From Prinia subflava (Eukaryota; Chordata; Aves; Passeriformes; Cisticolidae), in NCBI RefSeq assembly GCF_021018805.1, contig NC_086253.1:12650735-12714734 (forward strand): 64,000 nt of DNA, given 5' to 3'. Both the position numbers and the translations under genes were made by a program. Numbering within the stretch: position 1 is the stretch's first letter; each line of letters starts with the position of its first letter. Of this stretch, positions 1 to 18,780 are shown in pieces. The notes beneath the pieces are model-generated. The model saw only the letters and a program-made list of their open reading frames with translations, was not told where the DNA came from and ran no database searches.

Positions 1-5607
<5,607 letters not shown>

Positions 5608-5836
5608 TTAGGTATTGGCGCTCTGGGAAGGACGATGAGCAGAGCTTCCACTATCAGAATTTCGAACCCCCCAAACCACCACGCACACAAAGCAGCAGCC
5701 CAGACCCCCGACACGTCAGCCCGGCGGAGCGCTGCCCGCCGGCGCGGCCCCGCCCGCAGCCCGCACCATGCGGAGAGCTCGGCAGCGCCGGCCCGGCCGC
5801 CCCCGCCCCTCCCGCGCCGCGCCCGGGGCTCCCCTG

Positions 5837-5884
5837 GCCGGGCCGGGCCGGGCCGGGCAGGGCAGGGCAGGGCAGGGCAGGGCC
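5837..5884. repeat. GGGCC/GGGCA pentanucleotide array
   Basis: Tandem 5-base units, first GGGCC type then GGGCA type, just inside NSG1 intron 1 beside the first exon donor. Regular runs of three G on the plus strand could form a G-quadruplex. Confidence 0.85.
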
Positions 5885-5898
5885 CGGCTCGCACTCAC

Positions 5899-6060
5899 CG
5901 CCGCGGCTGCCGGCCCTGGCTCGGGGCGCGTCGTTCCGCCGCGGCCGCGCAGCGATGGCGGAGCGGGGGGCGAGGCGGCGGCTCTCCCTCCGCGGGTGGC
6001 TCTGGGCGGCCGCAGCGCCGGGGCCGTGACGCAGCCGCCGCCTGGCTGAGGCAGCTCTGG
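5899..6060 (-). other. NSG1: NSG1 noncoding first exon (5' end approximate)
   Basis: A strong minus-strand donor (GGCG|GTGAGTGC) ends an exon at 5899 inside the CpG island. It is upstream of the ATG exon and has no open start of its own. The 5' boundary is a guess from the extent of the island. Confidence 0.6.
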
Positions 6061-9000
6061 AGCGGAGCACAAAGGGGCCCGCGGGGACGACGGGCGGCGG
6101 CTCCCCCCAGCCGGCGATGGCGCAGCGGCAGCAGGTGGAGGGGGCGGCGCGTCCCGCCCGGCCCCCGCCCCTCCCCAGGCGGGGCCGCGCCGTGCCCGGC
6201 GCTAGCGGGGCCGGAGCCGCCGCCCTGCCCCGCTCGGCCCCGCCGGTGCCCGGCACGGCGAGCCCCGTGAGGGGCCAGGGCAGCGGCGGCGGCTCGGCGG
6301 GCGAGCTGCGCTAACCGAGGCGGCGGCGAGGGCCCTTCCCTCGCCTGAGGCGGGGCGGGCCGGCCGGGTCTGCTCCCTGCGGGCGAGCGAGCGAGCGGTC
6401 AGCGCGGAGAGAACCCGGCCCGGGTCCGCTCTGCACGGCGGGGGATGCGAGCGTGGGGCCGGGGAAAGGCTGATTGCGGAGCCGAGAGAGGGAGAGAGGA
6501 CATCTTACAGCTCGGCTGGCTCGGGGCGGAAAAAACCAGAGTGATTCCTATTCACTGCGCTGTCTCCTATAACCCAAGGCAACCAGCATGCTCCTCTTGT
6601 AGTCTTGCAGGTGCATTGCTTCCCAGCCAGGGGAGGAAGAGCGCTGTGGGCGATGCAACAAGTGCCGGGGATGGTGGGCAGCTCTGAGAGAGAGCAGGCA
6701 GACAGGTGCTCAGCCTGGAGCCAGTTTCATGCTGCAGAACCAGCCAGCCTCTTCTCACAGATGCCAGCATGAGCAGCCTCCCCGCGTGGTTCGTTCCATT
6801 TGCCCAATCCAATCTGCGTCCCGTTTTCCTGAGGTCAGTGGTCTGTAATGCTAAAGGCCCTTTCTGGCGGTGGCACAAAGCGAGTCGTGTCTCCAGCTAT
6901 GGATCATCCTGTCTATCTCATTTATTTTTCCCATCAGTGTTCTGTCCTGAGTAAATAAAGTGTAAAATAAGCTTGTCTTACCTGAGTAACATTTCATAAA
7001 TCACACTTGCATGTGTTAAGTAGAAGAAAAAGGGTTTCATTTTATATAGAAAATTGCACCTGTGACTGGAAAAGAAGGGGTTTCTCAGAAAACAAGAAAC
7101 ATTTGAATTATTTAATTTTGCAAAGCCCTTGTCTTACAAGTGTTCTTGAGCAGAACAGATGAATAACCCACAGAGGGATGAGTGTAATCCATTCATTTGT
7201 ATGTGAAGCCAAAGTCATACAGAATCCAAATGACATGAAAAGTCCAAGTGATGATCAGAAGTGTATTTGACAGTATACTACAGGGAGCCCAAACAACACA
7301 GCAAATGGTTTAACAAATTGACTGACTAGGTTCTTTCATCTCTAGCTTTGGTGATTTTACATTTGAGCCCTTTTGGCTGAAGAAGGTCAAAAGCTTGGGG
7401 CAATTGTGTATTAAGTGTGTGCCTGAGGAGGTATCAGTATTGGATAAAGATGAATGGATGTAAATTCCCTGGTTGGCTGGTGAGGTATTTTTTTAGTTAT
7501 GAGAGCATGTGCACAGGTTACTCTGTTTTAGTGTCTGTCGTAGAGAAAAGGAGAAATTTCGACAGCATGTTTAAAGAATGAGTTATTCTCTTTGCCACTG
7601 TGCATTTCTTTAGTGGTATCTGCCTTTTAGAGACTTATGCTGACTAGTCTTACCTGGTTCTCTAGTCTTTCAGAAAAAATCTTTTTGTTAAGCAACTGGA
7701 CACTACACTTGTTGCCACTCAGTACTTACACTCAGTGGCTTACAGTGTTTTCATTTTAAGTGCATGTGACCCCACATACTATGACATAAAAGAAAAAAAA
7801 GCTCTGTGTTTTTGTGTGCATGTGCATGCACACACAAATATCTGTGACTAATAAGTGTCTTTATTTGCCAGCTACAGTGTTTTTGAATTTATTATTTGAA
7901 AATAAATTGATTGGTCAAAACTAGCACACCTCTTTTCTCTAGGGCTGCTGCTGTAGGTCATTTTGCTATGGTTATTCACGGGGGGTTAAATTTGGGGAAG
8001 GAACTGTCCTCTTTCTTCTACAAATTAACTTGGGTTCCAGGTGCTTAACAAATAACCCACATCCTTGCTGAGCCACTGAAGTATCATGGCCAGCAATCTT
8101 TATCTCATATTAGTTATCTCTGAGGAAACATGATAGCTCCTTGTGGGTGTGTGGGCAACAGGAAAAGCAGCCAACACACAGAATTGATGACCTAGTGGCC
8201 ACTCTCATTAAGTCAGATTGTGCCCTGATTTACTTACTCAGAAACCTTAATGGTCTCAGTGAGGTTAGAACTCACCCTGTGTACCATCAGCCTGACTGTG
8301 AAAGCAGAAAATTTGCACTTCACCATCAGGGAGGTGTAGTACTTCCCAGTGAACTAAGTACTGGAATAAAAAAAAAACAAACCCAAAACTGTGGGAGTAA
8401 CGTGAAGCTTGTATTTGCTGGCACTTGGTCTAGGAAATGATACAGAAGTCTTTTTTAAATAAGACTAGGCCCATGTGTCACAAAAGCTGGAGAAAGACCA
8501 ATTGCATGGGACAGCCTACATTTTCCCCACTTGCCAAGCCCTCATTTTGAAGCAGAAACATGAAGAGCAAAGTCACACAGTTTCTACATATGGAAATGAA
8601 GGAAATGTTGTAAACTGCTATATTCCATAGGGCTGGACTTCTGCTTCATCACGGGCAAAACATCCAGAAATTACAGGATTTTTTCCTGCAGTGTGGTTTC
8701 TCTAAAAATGAGGCCAAAATTGTGACAATTAATCTATTATTTGTTATTTGATGAGGCTTTATTCAGGTTGGCCACATGGCTTTGTGGGTTGTAGTTTACT
8801 GACACAATCAACTGAAATGGCTCTTCTGGAGCCATTACAATTTGTTGTGTGAGTGCAGCTGAAAACACTTCAATATGCCATGTGTCACGCTTTGTCAAGC
8901 TAACAGTTGATGTTTCCAAATCAGGATTAGGAACAGTGCTGATGCAGTGCAATGCTGCAATTGCTTGTGCAACATAAGCATTCATGAAAGGGAGCAAACT

Positions 9001-9185
9001 CTGCTGAAGGAAAGCAGCACTACCTATTGCTGTTTGTCAGGTGTCCCAGCAGTTTATTTTCCCTGAAACAACATCCAGTCCCTCTGGTATCTGAGGTTAT
9101 TTACAAATACCAAAGAAGAGCATTCTCACCAATCCATTTTAGGAAGCCAATAAACTTCAGAAATTACATTAAACTCGTGGTCAGC

Positions 9186-9330
9186 AATGGGGAAACTGGG
9201 ATTAAGTGATGTACCAAAGGAGGTGCAGGAAATGCACGGTGAAGCCAGCCAGGTAGAGCCAGTTGCATGACTGCTGGCACATGATAGAACCAGGAATTCA
9301 CCTCACCAGGCAGTGCTAAGTTTATCCAGC
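9186..9330 (+). mobile_element. Possible ancient MIR-like SINE relic
   Basis: The stretch starting ATGGGGAAACTGGGATTAAG, then GTACCAAAGG, and later GATAGAACCAGGAATTC, keeps the order of short blocks typical of the old amniote MIR/CORE-SINE type (GGGGAAACTGAGG, TTAAGTGA, GAACCCAGG). Highly diverged and no ends visible. Confidence 0.4.
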
Positions 9331-11870
9331 CCCTTTAGTCCCTCCCTCTGCCCAGTAAATCCAGGCTGGGCAAGCAGGAAAGCTAAAACTTCATATTTTC
9401 TTTAGGATTTTATTCTTGGCTTTCTGTATGTGAGAGGCTTACGTGTGAACAGCTCTAGAATTGTGGCATTCATACTGAAATGGGTTAATGGATAAATGAA
9501 TAGTGAACCTGTGCATGAACAAAAGTGATACCTTGATGCCAGAAAATAGCAATGTGAAAAATAATGGTATTCACTTACTGTCAGATCTGTAGAACTGTCA
9601 GATGAAAACAAAAATGTTGATACTGAAGAATGCACATTTGTTATTTCCAAAATTACTGAAAAGGATGAGTTTGAATTCTTCTTTGGGAAAATTGAGATAT
9701 AGTCACTGGAAAGCTGTGAAATTCTTTAAAACATCAAACCATTTTTCAAGTCTGGCATCCTTAGGTTAATCATACTAAATTAATACATAGATATCTAAAG
9801 ATTTTTCAGAAAGAACATAGGCCACACATTGGAATAGTGCTGAGGCAGAACAAGTTCTAAGCCCTCAGATTCTCAAGAGCAGCATTTTTCAAAGGGTGAC
9901 AAAACCATCAGTGATACACCCACATAAAATACAGGGCAGTAAAAGCCAGAAGGATTGCTCTGAGAATCAGGGCTCTGAGCTTGCAGGTGCAGCAGAAGGG
10001 ATAAATTGTGCTGCAAGGCAGATTATGTCCTGTGCCTCCTCACACCATCTGTAAGCCTGCAGGTTCATCTCTTGGTGAGGAGAAGGTGCCAAAATACAGC
10101 AGGGAGATGAGTGCTCTGGGTCTGGGGAGAAAGGGAGGGCAGGATCAGATGAATTGTTCTGCAGGTCTCCTGTTATTCCCAAATATCAGAGCCACCACGT
10201 TGCTAGGCTGGGGCAGAAAAGTGACAGTCCTATGATGAGGAGGCAAAGCTCTGTCTAGCAGAGGGATTTGGGGAGACAGCAGTGATGGGATATACTTAAA
10301 TGCAAGGAAGTGCAGCTTTAGGGGTAAAGTGAGGTTGATCTTTTACTGATCTCTTCCCAGGTTAATCCTACTTATGATTTAAACAGTCCTTTGAATGGCT
10401 AAAGTTACCTGATTTAGAGAAGCACAATAATGTTTTGGCTATTATACAAATGGATTTCAAACAGCATCTAAGTAACACAAGGTCATGTAGTCCAAATATG
10501 ATCCTCTATTAATTTAGAGTATTACATGAATTTAAAGAATAAGATTAATTCCAATAGAAGCTGGACTTAACCACTAAACCATTTATTTAAAAAAAAAAAA
10601 AATGCATAAACAAACCTTTCACCAGGACTGCTGGAATGTGATCATAGACTTCTCTTTGGCCTTGAACCACTTCAAATTAATTGGTTTGTAGCCAAAGGAG
10701 GTGCATAATATCACATCACAATTTATATTTAGGAAACCTCATTAGAAATGAAAAAGTTATGTAACTCCTCAGAGAAAGCAAAAGAAATATAGGACAAATT
10801 ATTCTCAAACACTGCAGTTAAATTATTTTAACAGCAGGGTAGCTTTAAAAAAAAACTGTTAGGACAAAATCCTACATAGCATGAGGAAAAAAGCTCTTAT
10901 ATCTTACTGTAATTAGAAACTCATCAGGTTAATGGGACAATTTTTCAAAAGCTGCCATTTAAGTTTTTGCACATGACATTGATCTTGCTTTATTTCAGCT
11001 TGCAAAGAGAACTTGGCACGAGGGGGGGAAAAAAGCAATCAGACATTTTCTAATGTACATGTAAATTCAAAGCTCTGTATCTTTTGTGTCTGTGCTCTTT
11101 CATTCAATTTGTACTTGTGATGGAGTTCTAAGACCTCACTTTCGCTTCAATATTCGCTGAACGAAATTGCTCAAAGCACCAAGTGATTTTTGGGTATCTC
11201 AGTCTTTAGCAGGAAATCTCACAGGGTTCAAGGGAAGAAAGGCAGCTCGTCAAGATTCACTCTTTTTTTGGGCACTTAAAATCTGAGACATAGGAAATTA
11301 AAGATCACTTTTGATAATTAAGGGCAGCACTTTAAAAAGACATGTTTAAAGCTATGATAAGAGGAAATCCTGAAAAGGATGGAAAGGGGTGTAGGTTTAT
11401 GGGAAAAGTTGTCCAAAATGGCCAAATGACAGAGGAGCTTCAATCTGTAGGCAATTCTGTTATTGACTATGGCATGGTTTTATGGATTCCTAAATATGCT
11501 TATTTACACAGATATCTAAATGTCAAAGGAAAAAACAGGGGAATGTACAAAACATCTGCTCACTCCAGATGACTAACAAGTGAAAAATGAGAGGGAGCCT
11601 GCAGAGCAGCTCATGAAGGAGCCAGCCACCTTAACTGAAAAGATGAATTATTCCTTTTAGAAAGTAATGAACTGTTAGAATTAGGGGCCTAGACTGCAGC
11701 AGCTATCCACTGAAGTATTTTTTTAGAAAGCTTTCAATGTGGTACACTGTAAAACAAAACTGCAGAGATGTTACTAAAATAACAAGGTACTGTGCTTACT
11801 ATTTTATTCACATTTTTCAGGGTGGGTGGATCAAGGAAATTATGGGACTGGAATAATGGTATAGGACATT

Positions 11871-12121
11871 ATAGAATAGAGTATTTCAGCTGGAATAGAC
11901 CTAAACTGATCTTCTAGTTTAACTGCCTGACCTAGTCAGGGCTGAGCAAAAGTTAAAGCAAGTTATTAAGGGCAGTGTCCAAATACCTCTTAAACGCTGA
12001 CTGGCTTGGGGCAGGGCTCTGAGAAACCTCTTCTGGTGTTTGATCACCCTCTTGGCAGACAAATGTCTCCTAATGTCCAGTTGGAACCTCTCCTGGTGCA
12101 CCTTTCAACTATCCCCATGTG
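11871..12121 (-). mobile_element. CR1 LINE fragment, older subfamily
   Basis: Reverse-oriented CR1 3' region: ATAGAATAGAG at the element's 3' end, then the CAGTGTCCAAATACCTCTTAA, GACTGGCTTGGGGCAGGG and CTCCTAATGTCCAGTTGGAA blocks. More diverged than the copy in NSG1 and truncated. Confidence 0.85.
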
Positions 12122-15100
12122 AAATAAAGTAACTCGATAAATGAAGTAGAACTGTGTAGCTCATTAACTAATATCAGAAGGGTACTCTTGGATTTAAAAT
12201 GTGCTGCTATTTACATATAATATCATTAGTTTTATATTCTGAATGGAAAGGGTTTTACACATGACTGTGATTAAGAACTGTAAAAGTGAAAAGCTGTGAT
12301 ATACAGTGCAGCTTATTTGCAGTGCATATCACACTCATCTGTAAGATTAGAGCTTTAAAACAGCAGAGTTTTTCCTATCCTGGTAACCCATTTTGCATTC
12401 CTTTAAACTGACAGTCAATCCATGCAACAGGAGATACTTTGAAAAACAATGACAAAAGGATGTAGCAAGCAATTTCAGTTGTAACTTCAGAGAAATAGTA
12501 TTAACCCTGCAGGATCTGGTTGCCACAGGAATCATTCTTTCTCTGCTAGCTGAAAAAAATTAAACCCAAGACCAACTATATCCAGACAGAACAGATGTTG
12601 ACTACCACAGGATTACTGGTACTTCACAGCAAGAGATCTAAGAACTTAAACCCCTCTGTTTATATTCTGTAAAACGCACAACATTGTCACCGCTGTATTT
12701 GAATTACTTTAGAAAACTGCAACTGAGGGCATTAAGCACCCTACACACTAAGAAATCTAAATCCAGTACTTATGAATTTTAAATCAATCAAATCTCTAAA
12801 CATGGTGCACATTTGAAAAAGAATTAGACAAAATGAAAACATTGTGAAAAATAGAAAATAAGAATGAGAAATAATTCCAGAAAGACAGGATTCCCACTAA
12901 ATGTTAAAGTACATCAGCTGAAGAAATCTACCAAACACATTCAAGACTCCCCATAAATTGGGTTCTTGAATCAGTGTCTTTAGTAAGAACTGGCAGTAAA
13001 GACAACCAGTTGCCTTCTGTGGACACAAGGGAAGAGAAATCTCCTTGAATTCTCCATTAAGGGCTGTGGAGAGCAAATTTTACGTTAGTTTCCCCGAGGA
13101 GAATACAGGCAATTGTACCAAGCAGCTTCCAAAAATATTTTACATCTTCAAAGCACTGGACAAGGATGAACTAACAATTCCCTGTTCCATTTCCCATTAC
13201 AGACAAAGGTGAATTCCAAAAGAAAAGCAAATCAGGCCTCAGGCCTGAGAGATGGAAAAGGACAGTTCTTCAAGAGTGTTGGGATGGCCAAACTAATCAA
13301 TAGTAGTAGTTTAGTGAGAATATCCAGGTGGTAATTCCTACAGAGAAGTCCAAAGTGGTATATTTGAATACACTCCCAGCTGCCCAACTACATTTTCCTT
13401 GGCTGAACTCAATCCAACTGGCTCATACCAGCAAAAGAATTTGCAGATAGTCACAGGATCATAAAGCAACAGCTCACTGGACATAGAGAGGAGCAGGTGG
13501 ATATTTTTATTGTTTCCAAGTAGTCTGTTCTTGTTTTCATCTGTCTCCAAGTATCATATGTAAATGTCAACTCCTAGAAAATCAAAAAGCAGTGTAAGGA
13601 AATATTTGGCAGTGACAAGGAAGAATCTATCACTTCTCCTAAAGAAGGACATCAGCCATTCAAGAGCCATCCTCTCTGCTCTGCCAGTCTAGTCCTACTG
13701 GGCAGCTCGGGATAGTAGAGAGCATCTAGAAGTAGCAGCAGCAAGGACTGGTTGCCTTCTTCCCACTGCAAGGGAAGAACTTTTCTTACACTGAGATCAC
13801 ACTGAGCTTCAGTAAGTCTAAATCTCTAATATTGTCTTTTGGGGGAAACTTGTGATCTTAATGCATAGAGGCTTTTAATTACTTTCTTAAGACATTTTCT
13901 GGAGGATCAGCGTATTAACTAATGGAATTTCAGTGTAATTTAAGCCTGTTCAAAGCACAATTTTTGCTCAGGCTATAGCTATATGAGTTTGGGACATGGT
14001 TTACTTTAAAAAAAACAAGCAAACCAAAGAGTGTCATCATGCTTGCAGAATACAACACACAATGGCAGTTCCATTTCTGTAAAGACATTTCATACTCATC
14101 AAGTCTATTCTTCCTCTCTTTTAGTAAAAATTACATTTATGTATGTCAAGCATAAATAATGACTCCAAATAACAGTGACTACAAATAGAGAGCAAATATG
14201 GACCCAACATTCATTCAGTAGTGTAACTAACACAACATGAATTGTATACACAAACTCTAAAGAAAACCAGTGAACAGCTGTGCTGGAAACTCAAAACCAA
14301 CTTTTAGAGGCATTTTTACATATTTCTATGGTTATAGGTGGGTACAGGAGGGTGTGTTTTTGAGACCCCTCAGTGCTTTCATAAATCTAGCAAAGAGCCT
14401 GAATATCCTTTACATCCAATGTACATAACTCATTTAGATTACTTAAAGAAAACTCAGTTAATGAGAAAATACTATTACTAAAATATTAAAAATATTTGGA
14501 AAGTAATTGTTTTCTAGAAAATAATTGGTTCAAGTTGTTTTAGAAGGGTTTTAGGGAACAGTATTTGAAGAGATCTGTATTACAAAACTGCCTACTAATA
14601 CAGCAATTGACAGTTCTGGTAGAGCAGAGTACTTACAACATGATAAACAAGAGTAGTACTTGTTATCAGCTGCTGTGCACTCTGCAAACTTTGGAAAATT
14701 GTGGCTCTGTGAAAGCACAATGCTTTCAAAGAGTAATAACGTACAAATAAACAGTGACATTTCCTTGGAAAAATCCATAGGAACAGAGCTGAGAATGAAT
14801 GTTACAGCAGTCAAATCCCTGTTGGAGCAAGAGCGAGGGGCACATCCTGTAGCACTTTTGGCAATCTGCTGTTCTGCCAGGGCACGGGTACTAACAATGG
14901 GGCAATTCCAGCACAGCAATGAAATATAGCTGGGCTGTGAAGCTCTGGTATTGACAAGTCATTCTCTTTGACTCATAACACCACACAGATACCTTTATTG
15001 CTGCCAGATGTGTAGGTAGATTCAAAATTAATGATAGTGTTTGATTTGTATCTATTACCAAGCTGTACAGCCAAAATCACAAAGCCAAATACTGAAACTT

Positions 15101-15954
15101 CATTATCAGGACATCCTTGGAGTTTACATGTAGGCACCAAAATCCAAACTTTACTATTAGATTTTACTTTTTGTAAATTTTTGAAGAGAATTTATGCTTA
15201 CTCTTACAGGAAATACTTTCAGATTTATTATTATTAATTTTTTTTACCTATTCTCCTCCTGTTCTAGAGAAGACATTGGTGAACAATTTCGATTTTGCAT
15301 TTCCCACTCATACTCTAATTATTCTGAACACAGACTTCTCGCTGTTTATGCTTACTCTGGCTGCTGTTATCCCTGCCCTTTCAGCCTGAACACATGCAGC
15401 TATGCCATATTTTCAGATCCTTGCCAGAAGAAGCCCAAACACTTATTCTGTAGAGACTTAGAGGGGAGTGACTTCCTAAGCCGGCAGGTGGGCATCACAA
15501 AGTCGAAGAATGGCAGAGGGTGGCTAAAAGCCAGAGCAGTGTTGTTGTGCTGAGCATTTTTGCTTCATTTGAAGGAAATGGTTTAGGGTTTGAGTGAAAA
15601 ATAGTATCAGGAAATGTAAGCGGTCCTGAGAGCCCAGAGAGCTCTGCCGAGGGTCGGTGTTTCCCTAGAGACCTTTGCAGGAGTGCCAGGGAACTGGCTT
15701 GCTGTGTGTGACAGCCTGCAGCAAGAGAAGCAGCCGGGAAGGGCCGAGGCGTGGGGCAGAGCACGGTCACAGAGCACAGCGGTGAAACATCCCGGAGCTC
15801 CCTCACACAGCACAGGGTCCGCGGGGCAGTGCAACCCCCAGTCCGCTCGGCAGGAATGCCCACGGGCAAGAAATTCTGTCCTTGCAGTTTATTAAAGATG
15901 CGGATGACACGCCAGTCAGCACATTATCGCTTCCTAACAAAACGGAAGGAGGCT

Positions 15955-16280
15955 ATGGCCGCTGATCCGCCGCAGCCTGATTGCTGCGGATGCGCGGGAG
16001 GCAGGCACGGCCCCGGCGGGGCCGCACTGGGCAGAGCGGGGCAGAGCGGAGCAGCCCAGCCCGGCCCGGCCCGGCCCAGCCCAGCCCATCCCATCCTATC
16101 CCAGCCCAGCCCATCCCATCCTATCCCAGCCCATCCCATCCCATCCCATCCCATCCCATCCCATCCCATCCCATCCCATCCCATCCCATCCCATCCCATC
16201 CCATCCCATCCCAGCCCAGCCCAGCCCAGCCCATCCCGTGTGTAGCCCGGGCTTTCACTGCCACCCGGCGGGCAGACGGG
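15955..16280. promoter_or_regulatory. Isolated GC-rich, CpG-containing island
   Basis: A GC-rich patch with many CGs, in the middle of the NSG1-ZBTB49 intergenic region and not attached to any recognised gene. It holds a pentamer array. On the plus strand a good donor (GACAG|GTAAAG) follows at 16384, so an unannotated noncoding transcript could start here; this is inference. Confidence 0.45.
16053..16237. repeat. CCATC/CCAGC pentanucleotide satellite array
   Basis: Tandem 5-base units. The flanks mix CCCGG, CCAGC and CCATC. The core 16131-16210 is sixteen uninterrupted CCATC units. Open in several frames on both strands only because of the repeat (for example a Trp-Asp-Gly-Met-Gly repeat on the minus strand); not a gene. 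The minus strand has regular GGG runs with two-base spacers. Confidence 0.97.
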
Positions 16281-18021
16281 CTCTGAACGCGCCGATGGGG
16301 AGTGTGCATCAGGGGCACCGGCTCTGGGGATTCGCGGGAGAAGAGAAACTGCTCAGCTCACACCCGTGGAGGAGTAAGGGACAGGTAAAGAATCTATTAT
16401 TTGATATGAACCACACATGCAAAAATCATGTGGGTGTATCCTAAAGCGTCATGAATGTGACCTACACACGGCCACAGATATTTTGAAATACTTTTTGTCT
16501 TCTGATTTCTAGAAGCACTTTAAGTATGTTAGGCTTTTCTTGCAATGACAAGGGCTAACCCCTTTCAAAGGCAGGTTTTATTTCATCCTCTTTTCAAAGG
16601 GAAGGATTTTTGAGAACAGCAAATAGGACAAATCATATAATTAAGCTTCTGAATAGTGGTTATATGATTACTGGTGGCTGACAAAGCTTCCTTGTTTAAA
16701 ACAAAGCTTTCCAATGGGATAAAACTTTGATGATTCCACTCCAGCCAGGATACTCAGAAAGATGAAATGATATACCCAGGACAGGTGCTCGAGGTGTTCA
16801 TCCACATCACAGTCCACAAGGAACAGCACTCCTTATCAGAAGTACTACTAAATTAGACAGCTTCCAGACTTAGAGTATTATTTAGTGTTTTGTCACAGAA
16901 GGGTTCTTCTAAGCACTTCAAAACACAAATCATCAAAGCAGCAAGAAAGAAAAGTCCCAGATGCAAACATGAAGTGGAAGTACATGGCTCATAATTTGTA
17001 TAACACTTTCATTAGCACTTCAGAGAAAAGCATCCTTTAGGATTATTGCTTCTAGTCTTTGCAAAAGTAAACATAATTTGGGCCTGGGTATTTAAAAGCT
17101 ACATTTTATTTGAAGAAAAAAAAGTGCTTTGCAGCTGGGCACAGTCAGGATTCCTGTTTTGCCAATGTACCAATGTAATTATTTGGATCTGGATCTGGAG
17201 CTCAAAAAACTGTATTCCTGACAAATATTAAAGTTACCAGAAGAGTCACTTACTACTCAATGGCAGAAGGACAAAATTTTCTTCCTCTTTGACTTATTAC
17301 TGGATGGTTTCAAAGGCCTCCCAGGCACTTAGCAAATATCCTTGGTGCCCTAAGGCCCCGGCAGGCATCCTTTTGCCGAAGAATAGATGAGAAAACAGAG
17401 AAGCATTTAAGATCAAAACCTTTTTGGTCAATGTAATTTTTCTGGTAGCTCTGAAGCTTATGATTACAAGGAAAATAATTTGTCAGGTCCACGATTATGT
17501 TCTCCATTTCAGGCTGAAGTAACTGCTCTGAAGCAAACATGGCATAATCTAATCTACTTTACCGTAACAGCAGCTGAACTAAGCTTTGACAGTGATTTAC
17601 TTTTTGTCTGCTCAGTTCCTAAACTCAAAGTGAAGTCTGAGCTTGAGAGGGTGCTGAATACAATGGTTGAAACCAAAGGCAACATTTATATGAATCTTAA
17701 TGAAGCTGAATTCTCAAGCTTCAGGCAACTTCAAGTCTTCTGCAAGTCAGACAATATCTGCATTACATGAGAACTTGATGTAACATTATGATGCTCTCAC
17801 AAGTACAAAAGGCTGTATTTTCCAGTACCTGATTCCCCTGTGACCCAGCTTTTAAAGTCATGATTATGAAAGGTTTTGGGAAGTGAAGGAAGTGTATGGA
17901 AAAACAGTGCAAATTGTTTGCTTAACAGCATTTGCTTTTAGAGCACGTCCAGAAGTGTTAAAAATATGCTTCAGATGACGAGAGTGATTCATGACTAGAC
18001 AGCTGCTGAGAGAGACATCAC

Positions 18022-18069
18022 TGACAGGAGAGAGGGGGGAGAGCGTGTGTGAGAGAGAGGGAGAGAGAT
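18022..18069. repeat. GA-rich simple repeat
   Basis: Purine run of GAGA and GGGAGA units broken by a short GTGTGTG stretch. Confidence 0.8.
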
Positions 18070-18750
18070 TTGACATGCAAATTACTTGGAGAAAAAGAAA
18101 TTAAATACTGTTTCTTCTGAGCTCTAGAAATTAGGAATTATTTTAATGACTTTTGAATTGAAATGAAGTTGCATCTCCTGGAGGTGTCAGAGTTTCAGTG
18201 CCCCTCAAATGTGCTCCACAGGCTACTGTTGTTATCCAGCTGATTCTGTGACTGTCTGCCATCACTTTCTGGGTAGCAAAAGGTAATATCCTTTTGCCAT
18301 TTGGCATTCTGCAATATTAAGAGACTGCTGCATTTCCTGGCAAGTCCTAACTTCATAAATAATGCAATTCGGACATTGGTGTCAATCTTTAGTCAAAAAA
18401 TTAAATAGAATTGGCTGGAAGCAAGTCTCTGCTCAACAAGTAGAAGGGATACTTTCCACAACCTGCATCCACAGAACAAATCCAGAAACTGATTGATTGA
18501 AATCCAAATCCAAAAGCAATGACTAAACAATTTAACAACTGAGTTTGAATTTTGATATACAGCATTCCCTATCCAAAATATATCATGGCAGAAGTTCCCA
18601 CCTCTGGTCTGTACCTACAGTCCCACTGCTTTTTCCCCTATATTTTTAGCATGGAGCTGGTAGAACAGCCGTCAGCCTGTGGGCACAGGACTTTACTGTA
18701 GCAGCTGACCAACAAAGAGCAATCTTCATTGATTTTCTGCTTTGATATTG

Positions 18751-18780
18751 CTAATTTCATATATGCTAATTTCATATATG
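18751..18780. repeat. Perfect 15-base tandem duplication
   Basis: CTAATTTCATATATG occurs twice back to back, followed by a shortened TTTCATATG copy. Confidence 0.95.

Larger units (their letters stand above)
5690..6460 (-). promoter_or_regulatory. CpG island promoter of NSG1
   Basis: Dense CG dinucleotides and several GGGGCGG/CCGCCCC Sp1-type boxes, TATA-less, surrounded by AT-rich sequence. It contains the NSG1 first exon and its donor. The island continues away from the gene to about 6460, so an upstream divergent transcript is possible but not shown. Confidence 0.8.

Noticed and set aside
14551..14929. Overlapping open frames of about 90-120 codons on both strands
   Set aside because: No family resemblance, no splice context or promoter; overlap on opposite strands suggests chance.
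15751..16286. Open frames of 91-164 codons over the CCATC array
   Set aside because: A five-base repeat free of stops keeps all frames open. The peptides are pure repeat (Pro-Ser-His or Trp-Asp-Gly-Met-Gly).
17480..17770. Plus-strand 96-codon open frame preceded by a TTTCAG acceptor-like site
   Set aside because: The peptide resembles no known family and no matching upstream donor or exon was found; weak evidence for a real exon.
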